Shown: positions 30,076 through 38,663 of the stretch, in pieces
How the letters are laid out: every line of letters begins with the position of its first letter
Numbering within the stretch: the stretch's first letter is position 1
DNA from: Xanthobacter autotrophicus
GTDB lineage: Bacteria; Pseudomonadota; Alphaproteobacteria; Rhizobiales; Xanthobacteraceae
Assembly (NCBI RefSeq): GCF_005871085.1
Contig: NZ_VAUP01000007.1
Location: forward strand, 1-64,000
Direction of reading: 5' to 3'
Length of the DNA stretch: 64,000 nucleotides
Position numbers and translations under genes: made by a program
The notes under the pieces: generated by a model
Told to the model about the DNA's origin: nothing
Seen by the model: the letters and a program-made list of their open reading frames with translations, nothing else
The model's database searches: none

Positions 30076-30210
30076 AGCCTCACGCGTTTTTGTGGATAAA
30101 TCGTGAAGCGCGACCGCTGAGGACGTCTTTTCCTCCGCAACGGCACTTTATTCGCGATGGCGACGGGGCGGAGTACCAGTAAAGGTAAGGCGCTCTTGTA
30201 TTCCGTAGCG

Positions 30211-31077
30211 TCAGCGTTGGAGACCCCAGCGCCGCACCGTGCGCTGCTCCACCGCGCGAAACAGCACCTCCACGGTCAACCCGATGAGGATCACCGTGAG
30301 CAGGCCGGCGAAGACACGGTCGGTGAGCAGCTCGTTGCGGTTGCGATAGACGAACCAGCCGAGCCCTCCGGAGCGGGAGGACACGCCGAACACCAGCTCG
30401 GCCGCGATCAGCGTGCGCCAGGCGAAGGCCCAGGCGATCTTCAGCCCCGACAGCAGCGAGGGCAGGGCCGCCGGGATGAGGATGAGCGCCACGTAGGACA
30501 GCCCCTTCAGCCCGTAATTGCGGCCGACGAGGCGCTGGGTCTCGGGCACCTGCTCGAAGCCGGTGAGGGCCGCCAGGGCGAATGGCCAGAGCACCGCATG
30601 CACCATCACCAGCAGCAGGCTGGCCTCGCCGAGGCCCAGCCACAGCATGGACAAAGGCAGAAGCGCGATGGCGGGCAGGGGATTGAACATGGCGGTGAGC
30701 GTCAACAGCACCTCTTTCAGGAACGGCACCGCGATGGCGGCCGAGACCAGCACCAAGGCCAGCGCCACCGCCAGCACGTAACCCTTGACGAGCACCGCGA
30801 GGGAAGCGAGGGCGGCGGGCAGGAGGTCGCCCTCGGTGAGCGCCGAGGCCAGCGCCGACATGGTGTCGGTGAAGGTGGGGAACAGCAGCGGATTGTTCTG
30901 CCACACCGAAGCGATTTGCCAGAGGGCAGCCAGCGCCGCCAGCACCACGGCGCGGCGCACCAGCGTGAAGCCCCACAGCCGGGCGAGGGCGGCCCTGGGC
31001 AAGGGACGCGTGGGCGCCTCGGTGCGGGGGCGGGCTGTGTTGGCGAGACCCGAGCCGGACACGGTGGTGTCAGACAT
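30211..31077 (-). CDS. ssuC: Sulfonate-type ABC transporter permease
   Basis: Encodes 288 aa from the ATG at 31077, which overlaps the ATPase stop by 8 nt. It has about six transmembrane helices and the BPD_transp_1 EAA-type loop (TQRLVGRNYGLKGLSYVALI, then LIPAALPSLLSGLKIAWAFA), the contact to the ATPase. Last gene of the ssuD-SBP-ATPase-permease operon, it forms the membrane channel for a sulfonate or related sulfur compound. The N-terminal 30 residues are a polar extension before the first helix. Confidence 0.85.
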   Translation of the reverse strand: MSDTTVSGSGLANTARPRTEAPTRPLPRAALARLWGFTLVRRAVVLAALAALWQIASVWQNNPLLFPTFTDTMSALASALTEGDLLPAALASLAVLVKGYVLAVALALVLVSAAIAVPFLKEVLLTLTAMFNPLPAIALLPLSMLWLGLGEASLLLVMVHAVLWPFALAALTGFEQVPETQRLVGRNYGLKGLSYVALILIPAALPSLLSGLKIAWAFAWRTLIAAELVFGVSSRSGGLGWFVYRNRNELLTDRVFAGLLTVILIGLTVEVLFRAVEQRTVRRWGLQR

Positions 31078-31918
31078 GATGGCCTCCGTCGGTGAAGATG
31101 AGATTATGGACATCGCGCACCACCGCCTCGAAGGCCGGAGTGCCGCGCGCCGAAATACCGAAGGCGGCGGTGTCGAAGGTGGCGAGGGTACGGCCCGGAT
31201 GGGCCGCGAGCAGGTGCAGGCGCGTGCCGATGAGCACCGCCTCGTCGATGGCGTGGGTGACGAACACCAGGGTGAAGCCCTGTTCCTCGGCCAGCGCCAG
31301 CAGGTCGTCCTGCAGGGTGCGGCGGGTGAGGGCGTCGAGCGCCGCGAAGGGCTCGTCCATGAGCAGCACGTCGGGGTCTGTGGCCAGCGCGCGGGCGATG
31401 GCGGCGCGCTGCTTCATGCCGCCAGACAGCGTGTGCGGATAGGCATCCAGCGCGCGGGCGAGGCCCACCTTCACCAGCGCCGCCTCGGCGCGGGCGCGGG
31501 CCTCCTTCTGCGACATCCTGCGGGCGACGCGCAGGGGGAAGGCCACGTTGTCGCGCACGCTCTTCCAGGGCAGGAGCTGGTCGAATTCCTGGAACACCAC
31601 GATGCGGTCCGGCCCCGGCCCGGTGATGGCCTTGCCGCGGATCTGGACCGTTCCCGCCGCCGGCTTCAGGAAGCCGGCCAGCGCCTTGAGGATGGAGGAC
31701 TTGCCGCAGCCCGACGGCCCCAGCAGCACCAGCCGCTCGCCGGCCGCGACGGAGAAGCTCACGTCCTCCACCGCCCGGTGCCGGCCCTTCGCGCCGGCAT
31801 AGTCGAGGGTGAGCCCGCGCGCCTCAAGGACGGGCGTGGCCTGAACCGCGGCCTTTGCCGGGTGCGGCGCGGGCAGGATTTGGGGACGAGATTCAAGACG
31901 TGCGGCTGCGGCGGTCAT
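31070..31918 (-). CDS. ssuB: Sulfonate-type ABC transporter ATP-binding protein
   Basis: Encodes 282 aa from the ATG at 31918; an upstream in-frame start would overlap the binding-protein gene. Walker A GPSGCGKS, Q-loop VVFQEFDQLLPW, signature LSGGMKQR, Walker B VLLMDEPFAALD and switch His in FVTHAIDEAV are all present. The FQ.....LLPW pattern and length place it in the nitrate/sulfonate/taurine (SsuB/TauB) subfamily. The first 40 residues are an Ala/Pro-rich extension. It powers import with the overlapping permease. Confidence 0.88.
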   Translation of the reverse strand: MTAAAARLESRPQILPAPHPAKAAVQATPVLEARGLTLDYAGAKGRHRAVEDVSFSVAAGERLVLLGPSGCGKSSILKALAGFLKPAAGTVQIRGKAITGPGPDRIVVFQEFDQLLPWKSVRDNVAFPLRVARRMSQKEARARAEAALVKVGLARALDAYPHTLSGGMKQRAAIARALATDPDVLLMDEPFAALDALTRRTLQDDLLALAEEQGFTLVFVTHAIDEAVLIGTRLHLLAAHPGRTLATFDTAAFGISARGTPAFEAVVRDVHNLIFTDGGHHV

Positions 31919-31928
31919 GGTCGTGCCC

Positions 31929-32993
31929 TCAGCTGCCGGAGGCCGAGTGCAGCTCTTCGAAGGTGAATTCCTTCCAGCTGGTGGGCTTGTTCTTGATGGC
32001 ACCGATCCGGTTCATGAAGTCCGCGAACTTGATGGTGCCGAGGGGCACCAGCGTATAGGTCACCTCGGGGTCGGACAGGACTTCCGCGATGAAGGCGGGA
32101 TCGAGCTTGGACTGCTCCACCTTCACGTAGATCTCGGCCGCTTCCTTCTTGTTCTCGTCCACCCATTTGGTGGCCTCGGCGAAGGCGTCCAGGAAGGCCT
32201 TGTAGGTCTTGGGATTCTCCTGGCGGAACTTCACCGTGGTGTAGGCGACAGTGGGCGTCGCCGGGCCGCCGAGGATGTCGTAGGAGGAGAACACCTTGTG
32301 GACCTTGGGGTCCTTCAGCGCCTGGTTCTGGAACGGCGGGTTGGACAGGTGGGACGTGATCTCGGTGCCGCCGGCGATCAGCGCGGCGGTGGCGTCGGGA
32401 TGGGGCAGGGTGACCATCAGCGGGTCGAGCTTCTTGGCATTGCCGGGGCCGAAGGCCTGCTCCGCCGCCATCTGCAGGATGCGCGCCTGCACCGAGACGC
32501 CCGCCGCCGGCGTCGCGATCTTGTCCTTGTCGGTGAAGTCCTTGATGGTCTTCACATTGGGATTGTTGGTGAGCAGGAAGTTGGGCTGCGCCCCGAAGGC
32601 GCCGACGATCTTCACCTCCTGCGCCGTGCCGCGGGTCTTGTCCCAGATGGTGAGGAACGGCCCGATGCCGGCGGAGGCGATGTCGATGCTGCCGGAGAGC
32701 AGCGCGTCATTCACCGCGCCGCCGCCGGACAGGCGGATCCACTCCACCTTGATGTCGATGCCCAGTTCCTTGCCGTGCTTCTCGATGAGGCCCTTTTCGC
32801 GCAGCACGTGGAAGGGCGTGTAGAGGGTGCCGAACTGCTGGGCGATACGCAGCACGCCTTCCGCCCGCGCCGGCACGGCAGCGAAGGCTGCGGACAGCAC
32901 CACGCTGGCGGCGGCGAGGCGCGTGAAGGAGCGGCGCGAGAACATGCGGCGCGAGAACTTGGGGCGCGAGAACTCGGGGGTGCTCATCTTCAT
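31929..32993 (-). CDS. ssuA: ABC transporter substrate-binding protein, sulfonate/nitrate type
   Basis: Encodes 354 aa. The N-terminus carries a repeated FSRR element (three to four units of five residues), then SFTRLAAASVVLSAAFAAVP and a cut near ARAE, so it is exported by Sec or Tat. The mature part is an NMT1/SsuA-type fold with RIAQQFGTLYTPFHVLREKG, IRLSGGGAVNDALLSGSIDI and a C-terminal KFADFMNRIGAIKNKP. It captures an organosulfur ligand in the periplasm. It follows ssuD by 11 bp and precedes the ATPase by 10 bp. Confidence 0.85.
   Translation of the reverse strand: MKMSTPEFSRPKFSRRMFSRRSFTRLAAASVVLSAAFAAVPARAEGVLRIAQQFGTLYTPFHVLREKGLIEKHGKELGIDIKVEWIRLSGGGAVNDALLSGSIDIASAGIGPFLTIWDKTRGTAQEVKIVGAFGAQPNFLLTNNPNVKTIKDFTDKDKIATPAAGVSVQARILQMAAEQAFGPGNAKKLDPLMVTLPHPDATAALIAGGTEITSHLSNPPFQNQALKDPKVHKVFSSYDILGGPATPTVAYTTVKFRQENPKTYKAFLDAFAEATKWVDENKKEAAEIYVKVEQSKLDPAFIAEVLSDPEVTYTLVPLGTIKFADFMNRIGAIKNKPTSWKEFTFEELHSASGS
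32932..32976 (-). repeat. Three 15-bp tandem repeats in the signal-peptide region
   Basis: Units CGGCGCGAGAACATG, CGGCGCGAGAACTTG and GGGCGCGAGAACTCG (plus-strand reading) lie in tandem inside the binding-protein gene. Each encodes five residues of the FSRRM/FSRPK type. The units keep the frame, so gain or loss would change the length of the positively charged part of the signal peptide but not break the gene. Confidence 0.75.
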
Positions 32994-33004
32994 CTCCTCG
33001 GGGC

Positions 33005-34189
33005 TCAGGACACGGCGGCGCGACGCCGCTCCGCGAGGTGGGAGCCCACGGCGAACTCATTGACGATATTGTCGGAAACCTTGCGGCGGCGACCGTCGAT
33101 GCCAAGCTCGGGGAACAGCAGCTCGGCGACGCGATAGGCCTCTTCCAGGTGCGGATAGCCCGAGCCGATGAAGGTCTCGATGCCGATCTCCTGATATTCG
33201 CGGATGCGGGCGGCGACGCTCTTGGGGTCTCCCACCAGCGCGGTGCCGGCGCCGCGTCGCACCAGGCCGATGCCGGCCCACAGGTTGGGCGCGATCTCCA
33301 GCTTGTTGCGGTCGCCGGGCTGGAGCGCAGCCATGCGCGCCTGGCCGACCGAATCCATCTCCACCTTGAAGCGCTTCTGCGCGCTTTCGATCTGCTCGTC
33401 GGAGACCTGGGAGATGAGCCTGTCGGCAGCGGCCCAGGCCTCGGCCTCGGTCTCGCGCACGATGAAATGGATGCGCAGGCCGAACTTCAGCTTGCGCCCG
33501 CGCCTGGCGGCCCGCGCCTGCACATCGGCAAGCTTGTCTTTCAGGATATGGGGCGGCTCGCCCCAGGAGAGATAGACGCTGGTGTGCTCGGCCGCCACCT
33601 CGTGGCCGGCCTCGGACGAGCCGCCGAACCACAGGGGCGGGTGGGGCTGCTGCACCACCGGGAAGTCGAGCCGGCCGTGTTCCACCCGATAGTATTTGCC
33701 GGTGTGGTCCACGGTTTTGCCAGCCACCAGATCGCGCCAGATGGAGAGAAATTCGTCGGCCTGGGCGTAGCGGGCGTCGTGGTCGAGGAAGATGCCGTCG
33801 GCGGCGAGTTCCGCCGGATGGCCGCCCACCACTACGTTGAGGAGAAGCCGGCCGTCGCTGAGCCGGTCGAGGGCTGCCGCCTGCCGCGCGGCGAAGGCCG
33901 GCGTGGTGACGCCGGGGCGAAGCGCCACCAGGAATTTCAGCCGCTCGGTGGCGGTGGCAAGGCCCGCCGCGGTGATCCAGCTGTCCTCGCAGCTCTGGCC
34001 GGTGGGCAAAAGCACGCCCTTGAAGCCGAGCCGGTCCACCGCCTGCGCCACTTCGCGGAAGTAGGCGAATTCCGGCGGGCGCTGCCGCGTCTCCGACCCC
34101 AGATAGGCGCCGTCGCCATGGGTGGGGATGAACCAGAAGATGTCCGGGCTCTGCGCGGCGGCAGCAGGAACGGGAACGGGATGACTCAT
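33005..34189 (-). CDS. ssuD: FMNH2-dependent alkanesulfonate monooxygenase
   Basis: Encodes 394 aa. SsuD splits alkanesulfonates to aldehyde and sulfite with FMNH2 and O2. I start at 34189 since GGAG lies 6 nt upstream. Family features are [14 protein letters not shown] at the N-terminus, [33 protein letters not shown], and a C-terminal [20 protein letters not shown], and the length matches SsuD. The flavin reductase SsuE is not in the window. It is the first gene of a four-gene operon with its own ABC importer. The 34190-34302 spacer holds its promoter. Confidence 0.92.
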   Translation of the reverse strand: MSHPVPVPAAAAQSPDIFWFIPTHGDGAYLGSETRQRPPEFAYFREVAQAVDRLGFKGVLLPTGQSCEDSWITAAGLATATERLKFLVALRPGVTTPAFAARQAAALDRLSDGRLLLNVVVGGHPAELAADGIFLDHDARYAQADEFLSIWRDLVAGKTVDHTGKYYRVEHGRLDFPVVQQPHPPLWFGGSSEAGHEVAAEHTSVYLSWGEPPHILKDKLADVQARAARRGRKLKFGLRIHFIVRETEAEAWAAADRLISQVSDEQIESAQKRFKVEMDSVGQARMAALQPGDRNKLEIAPNLWAGIGLVRRGAGTALVGDPKSVAARIREYQEIGIETFIGSGYPHLEEAYRVAELLFPELGIDGRRRKVSDNIVNEFAVGSHLAERRRAAVS

Positions 34190-34224
34190 GGGAAGCTCCG
34201 TCATTTCCCTGAAAATGACGGGCA

Positions 34225-34241
34225 ATTATGCATAATGTCAA
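34225..34241 (-). promoter_or_regulatory. Candidate promoter/operator of the ssuD operon
   Basis: On the minus strand TTGACA is followed at once by the perfect palindrome ATTATGCATAAT (34225-34236), 36 nt upstream of the ssuD start. TTGACA can serve as a -35 element, and an AT-rich palindrome beside it is a natural site for a sulfur regulator (CysB-like). Similar AT-rich blocks precede the other sulfur genes (37651-37683 and 39752-39773). Confidence 0.4.
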
Positions 34242-34302
34242 TAGAACTTGTTGAATTAGGTGTGAGCCGTGCCGTCGCAGCCCTTTGCAGGCGAACGGGC
34301 GT

Positions 34303-34779
34303 TCAGGACGCAGGGTTTCGTCCGGCCGCGCGCAAGGCGTCGCGCAGCTTGTCGGCCTCTTCGCAGCCCTTCGGGTGGCAGAGCAGGTGGATCAGCTCGA
34401 GGTTCTTCTCAGCCTTCTTGAAGTCGCCGATCGCGATGAAAAGCTCGCCCTGATATTCCAGCGCCGGGCGATGGGCCGGATCGTAGAACAGGGCTTCCTT
34501 GTACCAGCGCGCCGCCTCGTCGTAACGCTTCAGGTTGCGGTTGGCGAAGGCGATCAGATTGTAGAGATCGGCATGGCGCACCGTGGCCGTCAGCGGCATC
34601 AGCAGCGCCAGCGCCCGCTCATAATCCCCGGCATAGATGGCCGCCCGGCTCTGCGAGAGGTCGGGCAGGTCGGTGGATGGCGCGGTGTCCATGGCGGCGG
34701 CCGGCAGGGCGGCCAGCAGCACGGTGGCGAAGGCGGCACTTCGGAGGGCGGCGCCCCGCATGCGAGCGGCGCCCGTCAC
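34303..34779 (-). CDS. Periplasmic TPR-repeat protein
   Basis: Encodes 158 aa. A Sec signal peptide covers about 1-29 (TVLLAALPAAAM). Residues 44-125 are two to three tetratricopeptide repeats (for example YERALALLMPLTATVRHADL and YDEAARWYKEALFYDPAHRP). Two Cys near the end (LLCHPKGCEE) could form a disulfide. Its start overlaps the stop of the ABC ATPase gene by 4 nt, so it is the last gene of the taurine/nitrate-type operon. A role as a chaperone or docking factor is a guess. Confidence 0.75.
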   Translation of the reverse strand: MTGAARMRGAALRSAAFATVLLAALPAAAMDTAPSTDLPDLSQSRAAIYAGDYERALALLMPLTATVRHADLYNLIAFANRNLKRYDEAARWYKEALFYDPAHRPALEYQGELFIAIGDFKKAEKNLELIHLLCHPKGCEEADKLRDALRAAGRNPAS

Positions 34780-35558
34780 GCCGCGTCCCGCCGGCTGCCG
34801 CCATCCTCGCCCATGGCGGCGAGGATGCGCCGCTTGAGCGCGACGAACTCGCCATCCGCCCGATCGCGGGGGAAGGGCAGGTCGATGGTGAGGTCTTCCA
34901 CCACGCGGCCGGGATTGGCGCTCATCACCACCACCCGGTGGCTGAGATAGACCGCCTCCTCCACGTCGTGGGTGACGAGGATCATGGTGGTGCCCTCGGT
35001 CTCCCAGATGCGCTGGATCTCCGCTTGCAGATGCACGCGGGTGAGGGCGTCCAGCGCGCCGAGCGGCTCGTCCAGCAGCAGGATTTCCGGCCGGCTGGCA
35101 AGGCCGCGGGCGATGGCGCCGCGCTGGGCCATGCCGCCGGACAATTCGTGGGGATAGGCCTTCTGGAAGCCGGAGAGACCCACGAGGGCGATATGCTCGG
35201 CCACAGCCTCGGCCTTCTCCTTCTGGCTCCAGCCGGAGTTTTCAAGGCTCAGGCCGATGTTCTGCTCGAGCGTCAGCCACGGCAGCAAGCGATGGTCCTG
35301 GAACACGATGCCCCGCGTGAGCGAGGTGCCGGTGATGCGGCGGCCGTTGAGCAGGATGTCGCCGCGATAATCCTCATCCAGCCCCACCACGAGGCGCAGC
35401 AGGGTGGATTTCCCGCACCCGCTCGGCCCCACGATGGTGACGAAGGCGCCGGGCTCCACATCGAAGCTCACGTGGGAGAGCACGTTGACGAGGGGCCGGC
35501 CCGGCAGGGCATAGGTCTTCGACACGTTGCGGAATTCAAGATGTCCGGGGGTGGCCAT
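34776..35558 (-). CDS. Taurine/nitrate-type ABC transporter ATP-binding protein
   Basis: Encodes 260 aa; AGGAG lies 7 nt before the ATG. Walker A GPSGCGKS, Q-loop IVFQDHRLLPW, signature LSGGMAQR, Walker B ILLLDEPLGALD and VTHDVEEAVYLSHR are all complete. It belongs to the TauB/SsuB/NrtD group. It lies 24 bp after the permease gene and is coupled to the TPR gene. With the SBP at 36506 it forms a second importer beside the ssu operon, probably for another organosulfur compound. Confidence 0.86.
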   Translation of the reverse strand: MATPGHLEFRNVSKTYALPGRPLVNVLSHVSFDVEPGAFVTIVGPSGCGKSTLLRLVVGLDEDYRGDILLNGRRITGTSLTRGIVFQDHRLLPWLTLEQNIGLSLENSGWSQKEKAEAVAEHIALVGLSGFQKAYPHELSGGMAQRGAIARGLASRPEILLLDEPLGALDALTRVHLQAEIQRIWETEGTTMILVTHDVEEAVYLSHRVVVMSANPGRVVEDLTIDLPFPRDRADGEFVALKRRILAAMGEDGGSRRDAA

Positions 35559-35582
35559 GGTCTGGCTCCTGAGGTTCTGGGG

Positions 35583-36434
35583 TCAGCCGTCGTAGCCCTG
35601 CTTCCACTTCAGCACCCGCTTCTGGGCGACATACATGGAGCGGTCGATGGCGAAGCCCACGAGGCCGATGATGACCATGCACACCAGCAACTGGTCGGTG
35701 AGCAGCAGGCCCTGGGCGCGGAAGATGAGGAAGCCGAGGCCCGAAAGGCCCGAAAGGCCTTCCGCCACCACCACCAGCGCCCAGGCAAGGCCCGCCGCAT
35801 AGCGCAGGGACACCATGATGGAGGGCATGGCGGCGGGCACGATCACCTTGCGCACCAGCTGCCAGCGGGTGAGGGTGAGCACCTTCGCCAGCTCGATATA
35901 GTTCTTCTCCACGTTGCGGATGCCCTGCAGCGTATTGAGGAACACCGGGAAGAACACCGACTTGGCGATGACCAGCACCTTCGCCGGCGCGCCGATGCCG
36001 AGCCACAGCACGATCAGCGGCAGCCAGGCGATGCCGGGAATATGGCGGATGGTGTCGAAGGTGGGCCCGAAGAATTGCTCCACCTTGCGCGACAGCCCGG
36101 CCGCGATGCCGAGGATGATCGCCGCCACCGAGCCGTAGAGAAAGGCCTGCCCCACGATGCTGATGGAGGCCAGGAAGTCGAAGGCCAGATGCTGCTTGGT
36201 CAGCATCTTCCAGAAGGCGGTCACCACCGTGATCGGCGCCGGCAGGAAGACCGGATCGATCCACTTGTTGGCCGCCGCGGTCTGCCACAGCGCCAGAATG
36301 GCGAAGGGCAGGATGAGGCCGATGAGGTTGGGCCGCCCCGCGCCGAAGAGGCCACCGGCAAACCGCGGCGCCGGGCGATCGACCGTGCCGGCCTCGACCG
36401 CCGCGGCTTCGATGGTGTCCGATGTATTGGCCAT
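35583..36434 (-). CDS. Taurine/nitrate-type ABC transporter permease
   Basis: Encodes 283 aa from the ATG at 36434; the in-frame start at 36506 overlaps the SBP stop and is less likely. About six transmembrane helices, with IGLILPFAILALWQTAAANK first and the EAA-like loop YIELAKVLTLTRWQLVRKVI followed by VPAAMPSIMVSLRYAAGLAW. The family forms homodimeric channels for taurine, sulfonates, nitrate or pyrimidine precursors. The N-terminal 40 residues are polar. It is the middle gene of the SBP-permease-ATPase-TPR operon. Confidence 0.85.
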   Translation of the reverse strand: MANTSDTIEAAAVEAGTVDRPAPRFAGGLFGAGRPNLIGLILPFAILALWQTAAANKWIDPVFLPAPITVVTAFWKMLTKQHLAFDFLASISIVGQAFLYGSVAAIILGIAAGLSRKVEQFFGPTFDTIRHIPGIAWLPLIVLWLGIGAPAKVLVIAKSVFFPVFLNTLQGIRNVEKNYIELAKVLTLTRWQLVRKVIVPAAMPSIMVSLRYAAGLAWALVVVAEGLSGLSGLGFLIFRAQGLLLTDQLLVCMVIIGLVGFAIDRSMYVAQKRVLKWKQGYDG

Positions 36435-36505
36435 GTGCTGAGTGTCCGGATCGCGGAAAAAAGCTTCAAGGAAGAGCGCCGGGAGCGTGTCCCGGCGCAA
36501 TTTCA

Positions 36506-37600
36506 TCAGTTGTAGATGGAGTATTGGCCGCCAACGAAGAAGCGCCCGTCGATGAAGGCATCGATCTGCGCGCTGGTCAGGCCGCGTTCGGCGAGGATGT
36601 CGTCACCGTTTTCCACGTACCAGGCCTGGAAGGTCTTGATGGCATTGCGGGCGCGCTCGGCATTGGGCTCGCCGGCCATGAACTCCCACTCGCCTGCATG
36701 GGTGATCTGGAACTTGGCCACTTCCAGCGGCACGCGGGTCTTGTCGGCGACGATCTCGGCCGCCTCGTCCACGTGGTCGGAGGTCCATTCGCGGGTGCGT
36801 TCGCGGGCGGCGAGGAAGGCTTTGACCACCTGCGGATACTTGTTCACGAAATCGCGGCGGGCGAAGTAGGTGACGCGGCCGGCATTGTTCACATAGACGC
36901 CGTCGTCGGGCGAGCGGCCGATCACCTTCAGCTTGCCGGAGAGCCACGCGCCGGCGAAGGCGCCGGCAGCGAGGTGCGCCGTCGTCGCGTCGGTGGCGCC
37001 GGTGAGGACGGACGTGATGGCCACCGCCGAATTGTCGATGGACGTGTAGCGGATCCGGCCCTGCTTATCTCTGGAATCGAACGGCAGACCGGCCTTGGTG
37101 GTCACCTCGAAGGGCGAGGACCAGTAGCAGGAGATGCGGCTCGACCCGAACTTCTTGCCGTCGAGGTCGGCCACCGAATTGATCTTGTCGTTGTCGGCGC
37201 GGGCGAGGATGGGCGCGCGGTAGCGGTTGGAGGGCTCGGACGCCCAGATGATGACGCCGTCGAGGCCGTTGGCCCGGTGGACGGTGGCCGGATAGATCAT
37301 GCGCTGGGCGATGGCGATGGCCCCGCCGTTCACCGCCGCCGCTTCGGCGCCGAGCAGGTCGGCCGCGCCCGAGGCGATGAGGTTCACCTTGGTGGTGCCG
37401 ATCTTGTCGAAGGCGTCTTTGAAGAAGCCCTTCTCCTGCGCGATCACCGTCCAGGGCGTGAGCTGGAGATTGATGGAGGGCAGGACCTCTTCCGCCCGCG
37501 CCGGGGTGAGGGCGGGTGCGGCGAGGGTCAGCGCGAGTGCCAGGGTTGCGGAGATGAGGCCGGGCCGGACGGCGCGGGCAAGGGAAGGCTGGTGGGGCAT
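36506..37600 (-). CDS. ABC transporter substrate-binding protein (NMT1/TauA-like)
   Basis: Encodes 364 aa from the ATG at 37600. A Sec signal peptide of about 36 residues ends in TPARAEE. The mature part has INLQLTPWTVIAQEKGFFKD, IASGAADLLGAEAAAVNGGA and SSRISCYWSSPFEVTTKAGL, typical of the SsuA/THI5 superfamily, but the ligand cannot be read from sequence. It is the first gene of the second importer operon. The upstream 200 bp, shared with a divergent gene, contain AT-rich palindromic sequence that may be the regulator site. Confidence 0.8.
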   Translation of the reverse strand: MPHQPSLARAVRPGLISATLALALTLAAPALTPARAEEVLPSINLQLTPWTVIAQEKGFFKDAFDKIGTTKVNLIASGAADLLGAEAAAVNGGAIAIAQRMIYPATVHRANGLDGVIIWASEPSNRYRAPILARADNDKINSVADLDGKKFGSSRISCYWSSPFEVTTKAGLPFDSRDKQGRIRYTSIDNSAVAITSVLTGATDATTAHLAAGAFAGAWLSGKLKVIGRSPDDGVYVNNAGRVTYFARRDFVNKYPQVVKAFLAARERTREWTSDHVDEAAEIVADKTRVPLEVAKFQITHAGEWEFMAGEPNAERARNAIKTFQAWYVENGDDILAERGLTSAQIDAFIDGRFFVGGQYSIYN

Positions 37601-37650
37601 GGGCGTCTCTCGGGGATGAAATGAGGCGGGCAGGCCAAGAATGGCTTGCA

Positions 37651-37683
37651 ATGTACATATAATCGACAGATTTTATATAAAAT
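37651..37683. promoter_or_regulatory. AT-rich palindromic control site between divergent sulfur genes
   Basis: ATGTACATATAATCGAC (37651-37667) is followed by the perfect 14-bp palindrome ATTTTATATAAAAT (37670-37683). The site lies 50-80 nt upstream of the SBP gene and about 120 nt before the plus-strand gene at 37806. The first part closely matches ATGTCCATTATATCGAT upstream of the LLM monooxygenase gene (39757-39773). Confidence 0.45.
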
Positions 37684-37805
37684 AGCAATCCGGCTTTCAA
37701 GCCCTGATCTGCCCCTAGGTCCGCCGCGGGCCGGGAAGAGGCGGGGCGGCTGGGGCGCAGCACATTCTGTCGATTGGCGAATTTCCGCTTCGGGTGCCCG
37801 TGCTC

Positions 37806-38663
37806 ATGTCTCTGACCTTCCGTCCACCCCGGTCTATCCTGCGTCTGCTGCTTGGCGGTGTCGCCCTGGCTTGTCTTGTGGCGGCGGCCCTCTTCGCGGC
37901 GGGATTTGCCGTGGTCTCGGCCGTGGCGCGGGGACCTGCGCCGGACTTTTCCGGCCGGCCGCTGCGGGTGGGCGTGGGCTGGCTGCCGCCGCCGGACACC
38001 CCGGACATGCGGCTTTATATGGAGGAGGGATTCGAGCTGGATCTTGCCGCCGTGCTCGCCGGTGCGCTCGCGGCCGAACTGCGGCTGGTGCGCATCGCGC
38101 CCGAGGCCGCCGAGCAGGCGCTGAAGGCGGGCGAGGTGGACCTGGTGGTGACCCGCGCCGGTGCCGAGGATCCCCTGCGCCGCCGCGCCCGGGTGGTGGA
38201 GACAGGCTTCTCCTCGGGCCTCAGCCTCGCCATGCGTTCGGACCGGCCGCTCAAGGCGTGGAGCGCGCTTCAGGGCCGCACTGTCTGCGTGACGGAGGCC
38301 AATGCGCACGGCCTCGCCTTGGCCGTGCGGCTGGGGGCGCAGGTGCGGGTGCTGCGCGCCCCGGCGCAGGCGTTGATGTCGGTGCGTACCGGCGAATGCG
38401 ACGCCGCCCTGCATGACCGGGCGCTGCTCGATCCCTTGTTCGGCAAGATGTCGTGGCAGAAGTTCTCCGCCACCCTGCCGGCGGTGGAGCCCACGGACCT
38501 GGTGGTGGCCGTGGCGCCGGACGATGCCGGCCTTGCCGAGGCGGTGGAAGGTGCCCTCAAGCCCTTGTCGAATTCCCAGACATGGCAGGCGCGGCGCGAG
38601 AAATGGGCCGCCACCGTCTCGTTCGAGGTCTATCGCGATCAGGTGGCGGCGGATTGCCATTGA
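37806..38663 (+). CDS. PAAT-type substrate-binding protein, membrane-anchored
   Basis: Encodes 285 aa from the ATG at 37806; a GTG at 37794 is possible and no strong ribosome site distinguishes them. A hydrophobic helix (about 12-35, LLGGVALACLVAAALFAAGF) is either an uncleaved anchor or a long signal. The rest is a SBP_bac_3 domain: PLRVGVGWLPPPDTP, FELDLAAVLAGALAAELRLV, GEVDLVVTRAGAEDP and GRTVCVTEANAHGLALAVRL. Amino acids or small acids are usual ligands. The stop overlaps the start of the next gene, a di-haem peroxidase, so the two may work together in the periplasm. The ligand is unknown. Confidence 0.7.
   Translation: MSLTFRPPRSILRLLLGGVALACLVAAALFAAGFAVVSAVARGPAPDFSGRPLRVGVGWLPPPDTPDMRLYMEEGFELDLAAVLAGALAAELRLVRIAPEAAEQALKAGEVDLVVTRAGAEDPLRRRARVVETGFSSGLSLAMRSDRPLKAWSALQGRTVCVTEANAHGLALAVRLGAQVRVLRAPAQALMSVRTGECDAALHDRALLDPLFGKMSWQKFSATLPAVEPTDLVVAVAPDDAGLAEAVEGALKPLSNSQTWQARREKWAATVSFEVYRDQVAADCH

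Noticed and set aside
34677-36515. 612-aa plus-strand ORF opposite the second sulfur importer operon
   Set aside because: Mirror of three well-supported ABC and TPR genes; no domain seen.
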